Made by a program: the position numbers and the translations under genes. A stretch of DNA of 64,000 bases. It comes from Alitta virens (taxonomy: Eukaryota > Annelida > Polychaeta > Phyllodocida > Nereididae). Each line of letters opens with the position of its first letter. Position 1 is the stretch's first letter. A model generated the notes under the pieces. It made no database searches. It saw only the letters and a program-made list of their open reading frames with translations, and was not told where the DNA came from. Of this stretch, positions 44,619 through 56,500 are shown one piece after another. The stretch is from contig OW028584.1 of assembly GCA_932294295.1 (NCBI GenBank), positions 35,597,969 through 35,661,968 of the forward strand. The letters are read 5' to 3'.

Positions 44619-46053
44619 TCAAAGCGAGTGGGAAAAGAAGTGTAAATCCTGAGGCAAGGCAATTGCGAGTTTATCAGGCAAGTCAGTGACGGCAATGTCG
44701 AGGTGGTTGGCCAGAAGGGCACATTCCACTTTGAATTCATCACCATCGTCATTCATGAGGGTGACAGTCAGGTCTTCGCACATGTAATCTGAAAAGGTGT
44801 CGATTACCTCTTTTTCAGGTGGCGTCGTGATCTGGAAATAGGTAAAGGAATGTTGATAATGATAAAATGAATGGTATAATGGCAGAGATTTGGTTGTGCA
44901 GTGAAGATATCATAGGGGATGTTACAGTAGGGTTCAAAAAGTATACTTACAGTAATCTGCGTGAACCGTGTAGTTGACAGCGTGATGTCATTTTGAAAAG
45001 TTTTGGGAATGGTATGTGATATTTTCACATAATATCCCATGGTTATGGTTGAGTTGGCGTGTTCACGCCATAAGGCTACACTGATGCGGCCCGTGGTATC
45101 TGAAATTGTAATATTTCTGATTGGGATGGGTCGATCGGAGCCTGCAGTGTTTACTGTTCGAGGAGCCTCATCCTGAAGAAAACAGAATCAGAGCAATTGA
45201 AATTGAGGGCAAAGAGTAACAACATAGATTGAGTTTTGGTGATGGGAGATTGATACAATGCGGAATACATAAAATGGCATAAGTAGATTACCAAGTAGGG
45301 TAAAAGTCAGTTGTATGGGAACGATATGTAGCAATGGAAAGTGTAAATAGATATAAATGATACGGACAAGTTATATATGTAGTAATGGATGTAGAGAATA
45401 GCATAAATGAGAATATAGACTAATTGTTAAGCAGGGTATAGAGACAAGCGATACAAATGCATAACAAATAAAAAGGGCAATGGTATAGATGCAAGATATT
45501 ATTGTAAGTACGTGGCTGATGCGAGTCATAACAAAAGTGGCCAGTAGAAATGTTCTTATGTATGCATGAGGAAAATGCATTTGCAATGATGTACATTTTT
45601 AACATCTAGATGGTAAAAGTAGACATTTACCTGTGCTATGGTACCTTCAACAATTTTCAGCGAGCTGCTGGGTGAGGCTTTGATTGCTTGGATGGAAAGA
45701 ATTTCACTGGGAGGGTTTATAATTGCCTCCGCCAGTTGTTCAGCAGTGTTGCTGACAGCAATGTGCATGGCACTGTCCAGGAGTTTTGCCGTGTGTTTCA
45801 AAACTAGTGTTGAACCACTGACACTGTAGATTTTGGCTGTCAAGGTCACGCCCTTCTTGACCCTTATGATATGATTGTCATATATAGTGGCTTTAATGGC
45901 AGCGTCACCTGCAACAATGCCAGCGGTGATGATGTGCTGTTTTTGGCCATTGCTATTTGTGAATTCACGCTGGTCTGATATAGATATAACTCTGAAGCGT
46001 AGAGGCTTTTGGAAGTTTGCGCCGCGCGCAAAAATTGATGTCAAGGTGGCCAT
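44619..46053 (-). CDS. RPA1-like OB-fold protein (three exons, complete)
   Basis: Exons (minus): 46053-45631, 45172-44951 and 44831-44619, joined at CAG|GTAAAT and ACT|GTAAGT donors, all phase 0, giving 285 residues. The first exon (MATLTSIFARGANFQKPLRFRV...) resembles an RPA-type OB fold: RVISISDQREF..SNGQKQHII, then IKATIYDNHI and GVTLTAKIYSVSGSTLVL. Exon 2 looks like a second OB fold (IPIRNITISDTTGRISVALW). These folds bind single-stranded DNA. Length is far below the roughly 600 residues of true RPA1, and no zinc-finger domain is seen. AATAAA (minus, 44615-44610) lies only a few bases past the stop. The gene lies inside the long-TIR element, so it is either cargo or a captured host gene. 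Confidence 0.75.
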
Positions 46054-46228
46054 CTGGAACAGGAAGCAAACAGAAAATTAATGTATGGTACAGTACTAGT
46101 GCATTGTATAATGGATGAGCAGCAAGACAGGAAAATGAAAAACTCAAACAACTGGTAGGGGTCAATGTGATGGTTGGGAATTGACAAGGTGTAGTCACTG
46201 AGATGTTTAAATGAGAGACATAGAGGCT

Positions 46229-46412
46229 GTTATGAATGATTGATACGGCAAATATGAGGCCTAATGTAAAATTATATATTTAAGACACATTTCTCATATG
46301 TCTTATATACTTTTAAAATGGCAATAAAAGGTAATCAGATGTCAAGCGATAGATTTTGCACTCATTATAAAACTCAGTTATAAACAAGGGAAAGGAAATA
46401 CGGCAAACAACA
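46229..46412. repeat. 185-bp direct repeat, copy 1
   Basis: GTTATGAATGATTGATACGG ... GGAAATACGGCAAACAACA is repeated at 47115-47299 in the same orientation with about 93 percent identity by eye. Copy 1 lies 175 bp upstream of the OB-fold gene start. Confidence 0.75.
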
Positions 46413-47114
46413 CTTTTTGTTTCTTCCAGTTTTTACAATTATGATGGAAAATAAAGAGTGAAAAGTTATTAGAAGTACTTTAATTTACATAATTTCACAG
46501 CAATATTTCATACATGTAGGTATCACAGAATCACAGCTGTCGTGCCTTGAAGAAATTTTAGAATAGGTCTAAAATGGTGGAGGCGTAATTGCCTAATTGA
46601 ATAATCAGATTGATAATAATTCTGATTATTTGAGACAATGAAACCTCAATGAGGTACAATTACAGTATTTTTGATTGACATCAAATCTATAAGTTTCTTG
46701 GTTTGCCTGCATTAAATGAATAATATTTGAAGACCCAAGTCATTTTTAAGATTGTTGGAATTTGAAACAAATTCTAAAAGTGTCTGAATAATGCTTGGTG
46801 TGGCTGTATATACATTTAAGTGTTCATAAATATATGGATGTCATTGTATAATATGAGATACTAGGAAGGGAGAAACGCTATTTATTTGGCAATATTTTTC
46901 AGACCTTCAATTGCAAATAAACATACACTGAACTTTAAATATAATTTAGACCTGCTAAAGAGATGTGACTGTAACATAAAAGACTTTTCAAATTATCAGA
47001 ATTAAGTTTTCCCCCACAAACTTAATGTTAACAATAAAATTGATAAAATTTTAATACGTCAGTGTCGAAAATACCTGCGCTGTTGATAATACCCTCTGTT
47101 ATGGTAACTGTTTT

Positions 47115-47299
47115 GTTATGAATGATTGATATGGCAAATATCAGGCCTTATGTAAAATTATATATTTAAGACACATTTCTCATATGTTTTATATACTTAC
47201 AATATGGCAATAAAAGGTAATTTGATGTCAAGCGATAGATATTGCACTCATTATAAAACTCAATTATGAACAAGGGAAAGGAAATACGGCAAACAACAT
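47115..47299. repeat. 185-bp direct repeat, copy 2
   Basis: Same content as 46229-46412 (CAAATATCAGGCCTTATGTA, AAGACACATTTCTCATATGT). The 700 bp between copies has no recognised feature. Confidence 0.75.
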
Positions 47300-47459
47300 A
47301 ATTAGGATGTCATATTGTGAAACAAAGTTATTCCCTTTGAGTGCTGTTGTGCTGTACCTAGAATTTTCCAGTATAGAGTATTAAATAGCACTGTCCAAGT
47401 CGAGTCTTAGATAGGTCACACATAATTGTAGACCAAATATTAACAAAGATATGGCCGGA

Positions 47460-48066
47460 TTAGTAATTTGTTTAACACTATAGTAATTCGTTTAAACGAT
47501 TAAGTATTCCATTTATACAATTTAGTATTTCGTTTATACAATTTAGTATTTCGTATATTCAATTTAGTATATTGTATATTCAATTTAGTATTTCGTATAT
47601 ACGATTTAGTACATCGTATATTCAATTTAGTATTTCGTATATTCAATTTAGTATTTCGTATATACGATTTAGTATATTGTATATTCAATTTAGTACTTTG
47701 TATATACAATTTAGTATTTCACATATTTAGTATTTCGTTTATACAATTTAGTATTTCGTATGTTCAGTTTAGTATATTGTATATTCAATTTAGTATATTG
47801 TATATTCAATTTAGTATTTCGTATATTCAATTTAGTATATTGTATATTCAATTTAGTATTTCGTATATATACGATTTAGTATATCGTATATTCAATTTAG
47901 TATTTCATATATTATTCAATTTAGTATATTGTATATTCAATTTAGTATATTGTATATTCAATTTAGTATTTCGTATATTCAATATAGTATATCGTATATT
48001 CAATTTAGTATTTCATATATACGATTTAGTACTTCGTATATACAATTTACTAAATCGTTTATACAA
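47460..48066. repeat. 21-bp minisatellite, right array (inverted)
   Basis: About 28 units of TTTAGTATTTCGTATATTCAA with variants (ATTGTATATTC, CGTATATACG). It is the reverse complement of the left array and several times longer. One ATTATTC and one missing half-unit break the period. Confidence 0.85.
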
Positions 48067-48404
48067 TTAAATTTTTTTTTTCTCATGTCCTAAAATGGCT
48101 TCCGTAATTTTGTACAGTTCGTAAAGAGTTTTTTTCACTAGCAACTCTGCAAAAATTGCTTCACTAACCAGGCCACATTTTATCTATATGAATTTACTAT
48201 AGATCTATATTTTATATATGTTCCTTGAAATACCTACTCTTTCTATAAATCAGTGTTTTAAATTTGTTTTAGCATTTTCTTAAACTCACTTCTGTTCCTA
48301 TTCGAGATAATGGGCACTAATAGGTGGTTAAGTATGCCTTTGTAATGAAAATTTTTTATAATTTCATTTTCAGTTGATTCCAAGAGTCTATATCCAGTGT
48401 AGCA

Positions 48405-49346
48405 ATGGCAGAAAAACGAACCTTCCTTTACTTTGCTGTTTTTCTGTTCATCTTTGGAATCTTTGACACCGCTTATGGACAAAAACGAAAACCCAAAGTA
48501 AAGGTGACCCCGACATTGAAGTCATATAACTGCGCTCACCGATGCACATGCTACCCCAACCTTTACATTATCACATGCCAAGGAGGAGGTTTAAAGTCGT
48601 TACCGCCTGAGCTACCGACTGGCGATGTCTTGATTCTGAACCTAAGAGACAACCTATTCAAAACGCTGAACATTGACCTGGGCGACTGGCCTCAACTACA
48701 CTTGATTGACTTGAGAGGAAACCTGTGGTTAAACTGTACGTGGCTAGCCCAACAGCAGTGGGGTGTCCATGTACAAAGTTGGTGCGATACTGAATCGAAA
48801 GGATCTGGCGATATTCTTGACTTTCTTCCTTCCACTACTCTCGCGAGCTTGCCGAAACGAGAGACCATCAAGTTTGATAATCCTATGAAATACCAACCCA
48901 CTCGAGGAAGCCAGCAGACACAAAAACCTGATAATGATGTTTTTGAAGACTATGACACTGAAACAGATCGCCAGCGTCCACCACAAAAAACCGACTATGA
49001 TGATGACAACCAGGTGAACTGTCGGCTTCCTGCAAAGCCAAAGCGATTAGGCGCCCAGGTTCGCCAAGCGATGAAGAATGATATGAAAGCCTTAGCAGCC
49101 ACCAAGACATGTGACAAATGCATTAAAGCGGGCATAATAGGAGCCTGTGTTGTCTTGGCAATAGGAGTGGCTGTCCTGTTAGTTGCGAAAGTCACTCGAT
49201 CCTGTGTTAAGTCATACAGAAGTGGTAGACGGAGGCCTCGGAATATTGTCATTCGTCACACAAATGGTTTGTCTGGCAGACGATCTACGGAAGCTTCTCT
49301 GTTTGATGATGAGGAAGAAAGAGTGACAAATGAAAGGGAGGTTTAG
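48405..49346 (+). CDS. LRR-type single-pass membrane protein (one coding exon)
   Basis: 313 residues. A signal peptide at 1-25 (FLYFAVFLFIFGIFDTAYG) is followed by a Cys-rich LRR N-cap (CAHRCTCYPNLYIITCQGGG, 43-62), two LRR-like turns (LPPELPTGDVLILNLRDN; WPQLHLIDLRGN), a C-cap-like WLNCTW...WCD (108-128) and an acidic linker. A membrane segment lies at about 242-263 (GIIGACVVLAIGVAVLLV) with a basic cytoplasmic RRRPRN and acidic end. A reasonable acceptor (TTTTCAG, 48367-48373) precedes the ATG. AATAAA at about 49815 fits the 3' end. It resembles short LRR receptors or adhesion proteins; the ligand is unknown. Confidence 0.85.
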   Translation: MAEKRTFLYFAVFLFIFGIFDTAYGQKRKPKVKVTPTLKSYNCAHRCTCYPNLYIITCQGGGLKSLPPELPTGDVLILNLRDNLFKTLNIDLGDWPQLHLIDLRGNLWLNCTWLAQQQWGVHVQSWCDTESKGSGDILDFLPSTTLASLPKRETIKFDNPMKYQPTRGSQQTQKPDNDVFEDYDTETDRQRPPQKTDYDDDNQVNCRLPAKPKRLGAQVRQAMKNDMKALAATKTCDKCIKAGIIGACVVLAIGVAVLLVAKVTRSCVKSYRSGRRRPRNIVIRHTNGLSGRRSTEASLFDDEEERVTNEREV

Positions 49347-49829
49347 ATTCAGGACTTTATCAAAAGTTGTATTTAAAAAAAAATTCAACTTTAAGAATAA
49401 GCCAATCTTAAAAGTAAACATTTATTTAAAACCCAAGCTTTATACCCAGAAATCTCTGAAGCTTCTAAACATCATATTCAGAACAATTCAACCAATAAAC
49501 TTTCAAAATGCACAGGTCTGAAACCTGTAGATTTAGTGGAGCATTTAACTTCTTTAATGTCATAAAATGAACGAGATTTCTCAATCTTTAATTCAATGAC
49601 TTTTTGTTCATATTTCAATTAATTAATAGTATAATACTGTTATGTAACTCCACATAATGTTGTTCAAACGTTAATCTGTATGAGCTCCTTGTCAATTCTC
49701 TTAATCACACCAGTTCCCGTCTTCTAGTCAGCCTTTGAAACTTCCTATTTATTGTTACTAGTGTTGCCAATTAGTTGCCATAATGCTTTTATATATATAT
49801 GTACGAATCAGAAAATAAAGTTGTCAACC

Positions 49830-50545
49830 AAGTTCTGGTTAGTTGCTTCTGATATTAACTGCAATTACAGTTTGAATATTGAAATTGAAATAAGAAGTTT
49901 GAAATAAGAATACACAATTTTTTATATTTCTTTTGTCATAATAGAATTAAAGTTATTGCATAGATTATAAGTATGTATAGTTGCCAGGAGACCCCCAAGA
50001 ACCTCGGCAAGTTGTGTTAGGGGCCATTTTTAGGGGCCATCTTGAATTTACACAATATTAGAACAAGAAAGAAGTTAATATAATTTATGTGACTTTCGTG
50101 TTCTTGTTCTTATAAAACTCCATGATATATAGTAGTTGAGTCCTTGAAAAGGCTTTTTCCAGGGTATCATCCTGTGACAAAAAAAGGACCATGACAAGAA
50201 GAATCATGAGTATCACTAAAGACTTAACAGTTCAAATTTCACTTTGAAAGCATAGGCTATACGCAACATATCCATTCCATCAACTGTAGTGGAGTGGCAT
50301 TAAGTGAAGTAGAATATTATACAGTTTAGAGGTGGCATGTTCGCAAAAGGTACGCCTAAGCGACTTTCGTTAGCATAATTACGACAGTAACAGGCATCTC
50401 TATTCGACCATTTTCTATTGGTTTTTTTTTAGATTTCTGTCATCTAACATGCATCTAATGTGCACCAAATTTTGTTTATATCAACAACAATAAAACGAAA
50501 TTGAGGGAGTGTTTTTTTATTGAAATATAAGAATATTTAAATGCG
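49830..50545. other. Intergenic between convergent genes; poly(A) signal near 50516
   Basis: No exon. The LRR gene (plus) and the EB/SEA gene (minus) converge here. TTTATT near 50516 is AATAAA on the minus strand, about 30 bp past the EB/SEA stop. A duplicated GGGGCCAT(T/C)TT lies at 50020-50042. Confidence 0.45.
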
Positions 50546-50549
50546 AACA

Positions 50550-53500
50550 TCAGGTTACTGTTTCATCTGTGAGATGGGCAGCAGGATTGTCAATCCCCAG
50601 GATGGTGGAGTCGTTTACTGAAAGAAATTGTTGATGATAATATAATGTTGATGATACATACAGATACACTATACCAATACATAGATGACATTATGATTTT
50701 ATTTGTTTTGTTGATTGTGATTGTCAGGGTATGGGTTGAATTCCTGGCTTTATTATGGGAAAATAAATTTGACTTGATTTTATAATGGAAACTATCTTAG
50801 CTGGATGTTATTCAGTTGGCTGAAGGGGACTGTGAAGCTTCACACTAGGAAATTAAGAATGCTGATTTTAATTTTCATAAATCATTTTCCCAGTCGGCAA
50901 AGATCACACCGTGCGTCGAGCTGGAACAGCAACCTTTTGCCCTAAATGGCCTTATTTCTGCGGATCGCAACGGTTGCCATCTATAATAACAGCTGGCAAT
51001 AGTCATTGCTGGACTAATGGAAGCCTTGCAGGTGCTGTCCTTTGGCGAAAAAAAAACAAACAATCAGACACCAGCTTTCACCATGATGCTATGACACCAT
51101 ATTCTAAGTATGAGTGCATTTTGTAAGGCTTTCTCTGATTGTGCAATAGGTTTCTGTTGCAACCAATGAGAAAGGAGATGAAAAGAAACAAAAATCAAGC
51201 CATTCAGCGCAAAGGTCACTGTGCCAGGAAAATGATCATGAATTCAAGAGCACATCACTGGATCCAACCTAAACTGTGTTATTCATACCAGTCTTTTGGA
51301 AACTTCTTTAGATTTGTTTTGTTTTGCTGAATAAAGGAATTTTACATAATGATTTAATCTACCTGTATAGCTTACTTTGATGGTTGGTAATCTTGTTGTT
51401 CATGAAACTGGAATCTTCTTTGTTTGGCATCTCTGCTTCAGAGGCTGTTAATGATGACAAAGATGATGTGGATGCTGATGATGATGAGGATGATGAGGGC
51501 GCACATGATGACGATGATAATAATACTGGTGATGCAGATGATAATAATGATGTTGACGATAATCCTGATGAACTGGTTGTTGATAACACTGGAGATGATG
51601 ATAAGGATGAAAGTCCACTGTTTCCAGCAAATAATTCTTCTTTTTTCTCGTTAAAGTCATTTTCTTCCTTTTCTAAATGAACTTCTGCATCTTCTGAATC
51701 TTTGACAAAATCATCATCTGCTGATTGATCATCATCGTCATGTGATTCACATGAGTCATGTGACTCATGTGACTCATGTGATTCATGTGATTCATGGGAG
51801 TCACGTGAATCTTGACTTTGGAATGATGGGTATGAATATGTAAATGAGGTCTCCTGTATCCGAACGTGTTTATCAGACTTTATGAAACTTTGAGATTCGA
51901 GACGTTTAAAATACTTTTTGTTTGCTTGTCTGAAAATAAATTAGAAAAAAAAGCAATGAGTTCCTCAAATAGTTCAGGTTTCTCTAATGCTCTTAACTTT
52001 TATATCTTATATTATCTTGCCTTGTGTCTTATCTTATCTTATCTTATCTTATCTTATCTTATCTTATCTTATCTTATCTTATCAACTAACCTCATTTTCC
52101 TTAACATGAAATAATTTTCCAACACCAAAAGAACAAATAACATTCCAAAAATAACCACCATGACGCCAATTACCACTGTAAAAAAGAGAAGAAATTATAT
52201 ACAAAAATATCGAATGACCTTACTTATGTATGTACCCAAAGTTTTAGCCATTTTTTCTCCAGCTGATGTTATCAAACAGGCAGTTAATATCTTATTGTGA
52301 ATACTTTTTTGTGATACCAAAAGAACAGCTGCAGTTTACATCTTTTAACATTCTTGTGATACTGTAAAACAACTTCAATTTACAATGTCATAATCTTAAA
52401 AGACAAAAATAACTTACTTCCCCATGGTGTCTCACATTTTTCAGTGGAACAACTGTTGAAAAAGAAAAGACGTCAATACATTGTTTCCATCGGTTTACTG
52501 TCAAAAAGTAAAAATCCTTGTCTTCTATTTCAATATGATCAGCACCATAGAAAAACAAATACTTTACCTCCCATGCTCTCCAATTTTTGCAAGATCTTTT
52601 AGCCGCTGATTATAATCAACTCCTGGAATGCAAAAGTATGTACTCAAATAATCTTTGAAAATTCTTATTTCTAGAATCTAATCTAATCTTAGAGAATCAT
52701 AGCATTATTTCACGTTGTCTTAATATAGATTATAATATATCGCAAACTATGTAATTTTAGTTTGGCTTATCATAAATCATATCATTCATGAAATCGAATC
52801 TTATGGATTACTAACTTTGACAAATCCTGCCTTCGAAAGCACTGTCCTCAGATTTATCCTCATACTCCACTCCACATATACAAGTGAAATAGAAATCTTC
52901 GTTGACACATTCACCCGCTATGTCACAGTCATTTAGGTCTAGAAGACACTCATTTGCATCTGATCAAGGCAACAACAAAAATCAGGATTAATAGTTCAAA
53001 TGCCAAGTTTAATCAAATCAATATTTGCTGAATCCGAAGTTCTATAATCATAAGAATAAGACTATCAATGGCCATCGTACACTCTCAAGAAAAATGGAAA
53101 GGGGTTAACCCTATCCATTCCTACTCTCACAAAGTAGTAAACTTCTACCCTATTGGGAGTAAATTTACCACCTATGGGGAGTAAGGTCACTCTTAAATAG
53201 AGAATATCATTGCTGCTACAGAGGGTACATTAACTCCTTTGTTGGAGCAATTTTTGGCATTTTCTAGCTAATAAAAACACAATTAACTTGCAGTTTGCTA
53301 TATTCTCCATTGTATTGTTTGCTGCTTCTTTGTGAATGCATCAAATAGCAATAATGATGACAAAACGGCAAAAAAATATCATTCCAAAGCAAGGAAACTT
53401 AAAGCTAATTTGTACAGAGAGGAGTTTTTATGAGTTTGAAAGTTGGGTTTTGACGTTACTGTTCGGTAACATTTATATCTATTTTGTGATTCTCAATGAC

Positions 53501-56500
53501 ATATATGTAAAAATAGGAGAAAAAATCCAATGATAAATCCTCACTGACCTGTTGTTGTTATGGAACTGTATGGAATACTTGTGTTAACATATATATTACT
53601 GGTCCCTATTTCTCCATCTGACCTGAAACAGTTTAGTCATGAGCAGTTCGATTAATTACTCAAGGTTGAATTATATTGATATATTTACAGCAGAGTACAC
53701 TCGGGGTCATCGAAATTGGCAAGGTCATCGAAATTAGCCACCTCTCACAAACACAAATACACACCTTGGAATTTCATAATTTGTTGCTAAACTAACTTTT
53801 CCCATCATTGACAATGTTCTTATACTTTGACAGGCATGTTTGATGTTTTTGTGACAGTTTATTTAGGGTGGTGCATTTCGATGACCCAGAGTGTACATTC
53901 CAAAAAACAGACAAGTCGCTCAACTAAACTTTTAATCAGTATGTGACAACCAAATTTTAAATGTGCCAAAATATTAGTTCACCTTACGCCCTCACTTGCC
54001 TGAATTAACCAGTTTTTGATGGTTCAATTCACACATCTGTACTTCGATTGTTTTGACAAAAAGTCCTAGTTCGCCATATTTTGATAACAAAATTGTTTAA
54101 ACCAACAGATAATTATATGACCGGAGACCGTGCCTGGCCCATTAAAAATGAAACCTCAATTGCTACAAAACGGATAAAACTAGAGAACTTACTCTTTGAT
54201 AAAATCCATGAAGATGTGTGTTATATCTTTAAATCGAATTGTGTAGTTGTGCTTAAGGTAAACGATAACATTTGATCTGACTCTTCCTTTGTATTGCTTT
54301 CCCACGATCTCTTTTGAGGTGAAGTCAATAAACAGACTTCCCAGGTAGGAATCTTGGAGATGAGGAGAGGACTGGAATATTGCGTCCATCTGTGAATAAG
54401 GACAAAGATGTGTCACAGCAATCAGACAAGGTTAGTTGCTTTAAGGCTTATAACCCAGACAGTAACAGAATCGCACATTAATTAGCCCATCGTTTACAGC
54501 AACAGGAGACATATCAATATGGAAGAAGAGAAAGTAGGATTATATCTCATTAACTCATTAACTTCTACATGCCTATACTTTGTGGTTTATTTATTTATTT
54601 TTAATACCAATTTCAAGGTTGGTAGGATTTATATATACCAAAATAAGAAATGTCACTAATGAAGGGAGCACAATCAAGCCAAACGTGTGGCATGTGGGAC
54701 ATACATACCTTCAACATAATTAAAGGAGGAAATGTAGGTTCTGGAAATTGTTGAACAACACCCATACAATTAAGGAATGATAAGATAATGAAATAATTTG
54801 GCACTTACACCAGAATGCTGAAGGCGAAGGGCTAATTCTTGGAATTGGGAAGTATTCGTCACACTCAGGTCTGGATTCATGATGACTTTGAACAAGTCGA
54901 ACTTGCCTGATATTTGGTCGATTGGGAATGTTAGTTGAACAGCCTCAGCCCCTGTGAAGGTAAAAAATCAACCAAAGAAAACTATGAAATGTTGTATAAT
55001 AACCTCATAGCTTTTGCAAAGACATGTGGAAACCTGTACTGGGTGACTCATGTATCTAATTATAGAAATATCTGTTAAATATACCTACTTTGACAGGAAG
55101 CCTGTGCAGACTTTCTGTAGAACCCTCCAAGGCACCAACATCTCGTTTCCTGTCCCCAGAACGAGGTACAATGGGTGTTTGTCTCATTTTCACATGGATC
55201 GGTGGCATTGAATACGGTGTCATTACAAAGTGGAGGAAGTTCAATCACAGGAGCAATATAGGGTTGTAAGGTGGGTCCTGTTTGAATTAAGCAAATATTT
55301 TCATCGTTGATTTTCTTGGAAGTGAATCTAATATATGACTAATAACTGACTATACTAAATTAAGTTGTGCCTGAAGATCCTATCATTTGCATGAATATGG
55401 ATATGTAGATGATACATGTAAACAGATTAGAAGCGTGTAAAGGGGATGTGCCCCAGACCAGAAATGGAAGCAATGCTTTGAACAGACATAGCTGCGATAA
55501 TATAACAACATACAACATAATCTTACTTGGAATGCATTTAGTTTTGGTATAATCTGGCAAGAATCCATACAGGCATCGACAGTGGCTGAGGTAACTGCAT
55601 TTGCTGTTGGCCACAGCGTAATTGCAATCTCTAACTTCAGTACAAGAGTCTCCTACTTTCCCTACAAACAAAAATGAAAATACAATGTAGCATTTAGAGA
55701 TATAATTACATCTGTACCATAGTGCGGAGGAGTTTGATAGACATACTGTGTTGGCCTATGGGTTTGCATTCTTCACCGATGTGTTACCACACTTATATCC
55801 ATAGCACAGCTAGACCTAGGACTTCCAAGACTAGGGAATAGTTTATTTAGTAAAGTGTTAAGTGAATGGGCTAGAAACATATCACATGGATGGTACTTTC
55901 ATTTAGTTACTTACAAGATAAACAAAATGAGGGTCTACTACAGTGTATATGATATACCAGGACTGCCAGAACAGACTCTGCTGAGCAAAACCATTTTTGG
56001 AATAATATGTACCCTAATAATATTAAGATCATTGTACTCGTGCTCAAAATGTGCAGTTAGGCCATGGTTTTTGGATCTTATGTTTCTCGGGAACTTTCTC
56101 GGACCATTTTTTATGAGACGGACGGTCGGAAAATAAAAAAAATAGAAAATTTACTTTAAATTTAAAGTTTTTTTTTTTTTATAAATAAATGTGCAATTGT
56201 TGATTCATTAATTGAGCGGCACTGCAAAAATTTGGCCGGCGGTGTCGAGAATCGAAAGATCAAAACACTGTGGCCTTAGTATGCCTCAAAGTAGTGTGCT
56301 TATAATGAAACCTTCTGTGGTCTATTTCAAATTTGATTACAATAACCATGTTGATAGAGAATATTACAATTCCATGAATTACAAATGTTGACTTACTTTT
56401 CACACAAGCAGTGTTGTTTTCCCTTGCAGCATATCCCCATTCACATTGACATTTTCCATGATGGTCACAGAGAGAAAATGGAATAACCCGGCTACATTCC

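Larger units (their letters stand above)
42080..48104. mobile_element. 6.0 kb TA-flanked long-TIR element with 21-bp minisatellites and RPA-like gene
   Basis: The left end CGGAAGCCATTTTAGGACAT is repeated inverted at the right end, with TA outside both (42078-42079, 48105-48106). The inverted similarity runs through a poly-A stretch, a tandem array of 21-bp units (left about 175 bp, right about 600 bp) and a unique block (GGCCATATCTTAGTTAATAT...GTCTACA) to roughly 42410 and 47340. No inner terminus is seen beside either arm, so they look like two ends of one element. Enclosed are a 511-bp fold-back unit, a 100-bp tandem array, a spliced OB-fold gene (44619-46053) and two 185-bp direct repeats. 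No transposase is recognised. Confidence 0.6.

Noticed and set aside
47460..48066. CRISPR-like repeat array
   Set aside because: Units are contiguous 21-mers with no unique spacers, in a eukaryotic context.
49768..49830. tRNA or snRNA near the LRR gene's 3' end
   Set aside because: Only a TATATATATG stretch and AATAAA are present; no secondary structure is evident.
51384..51680. Plus-strand Asp-rich and Met-rich frames
   Set aside because: Antisense shadows of the poly-Ser/DSHES coding exon on the minus strand.
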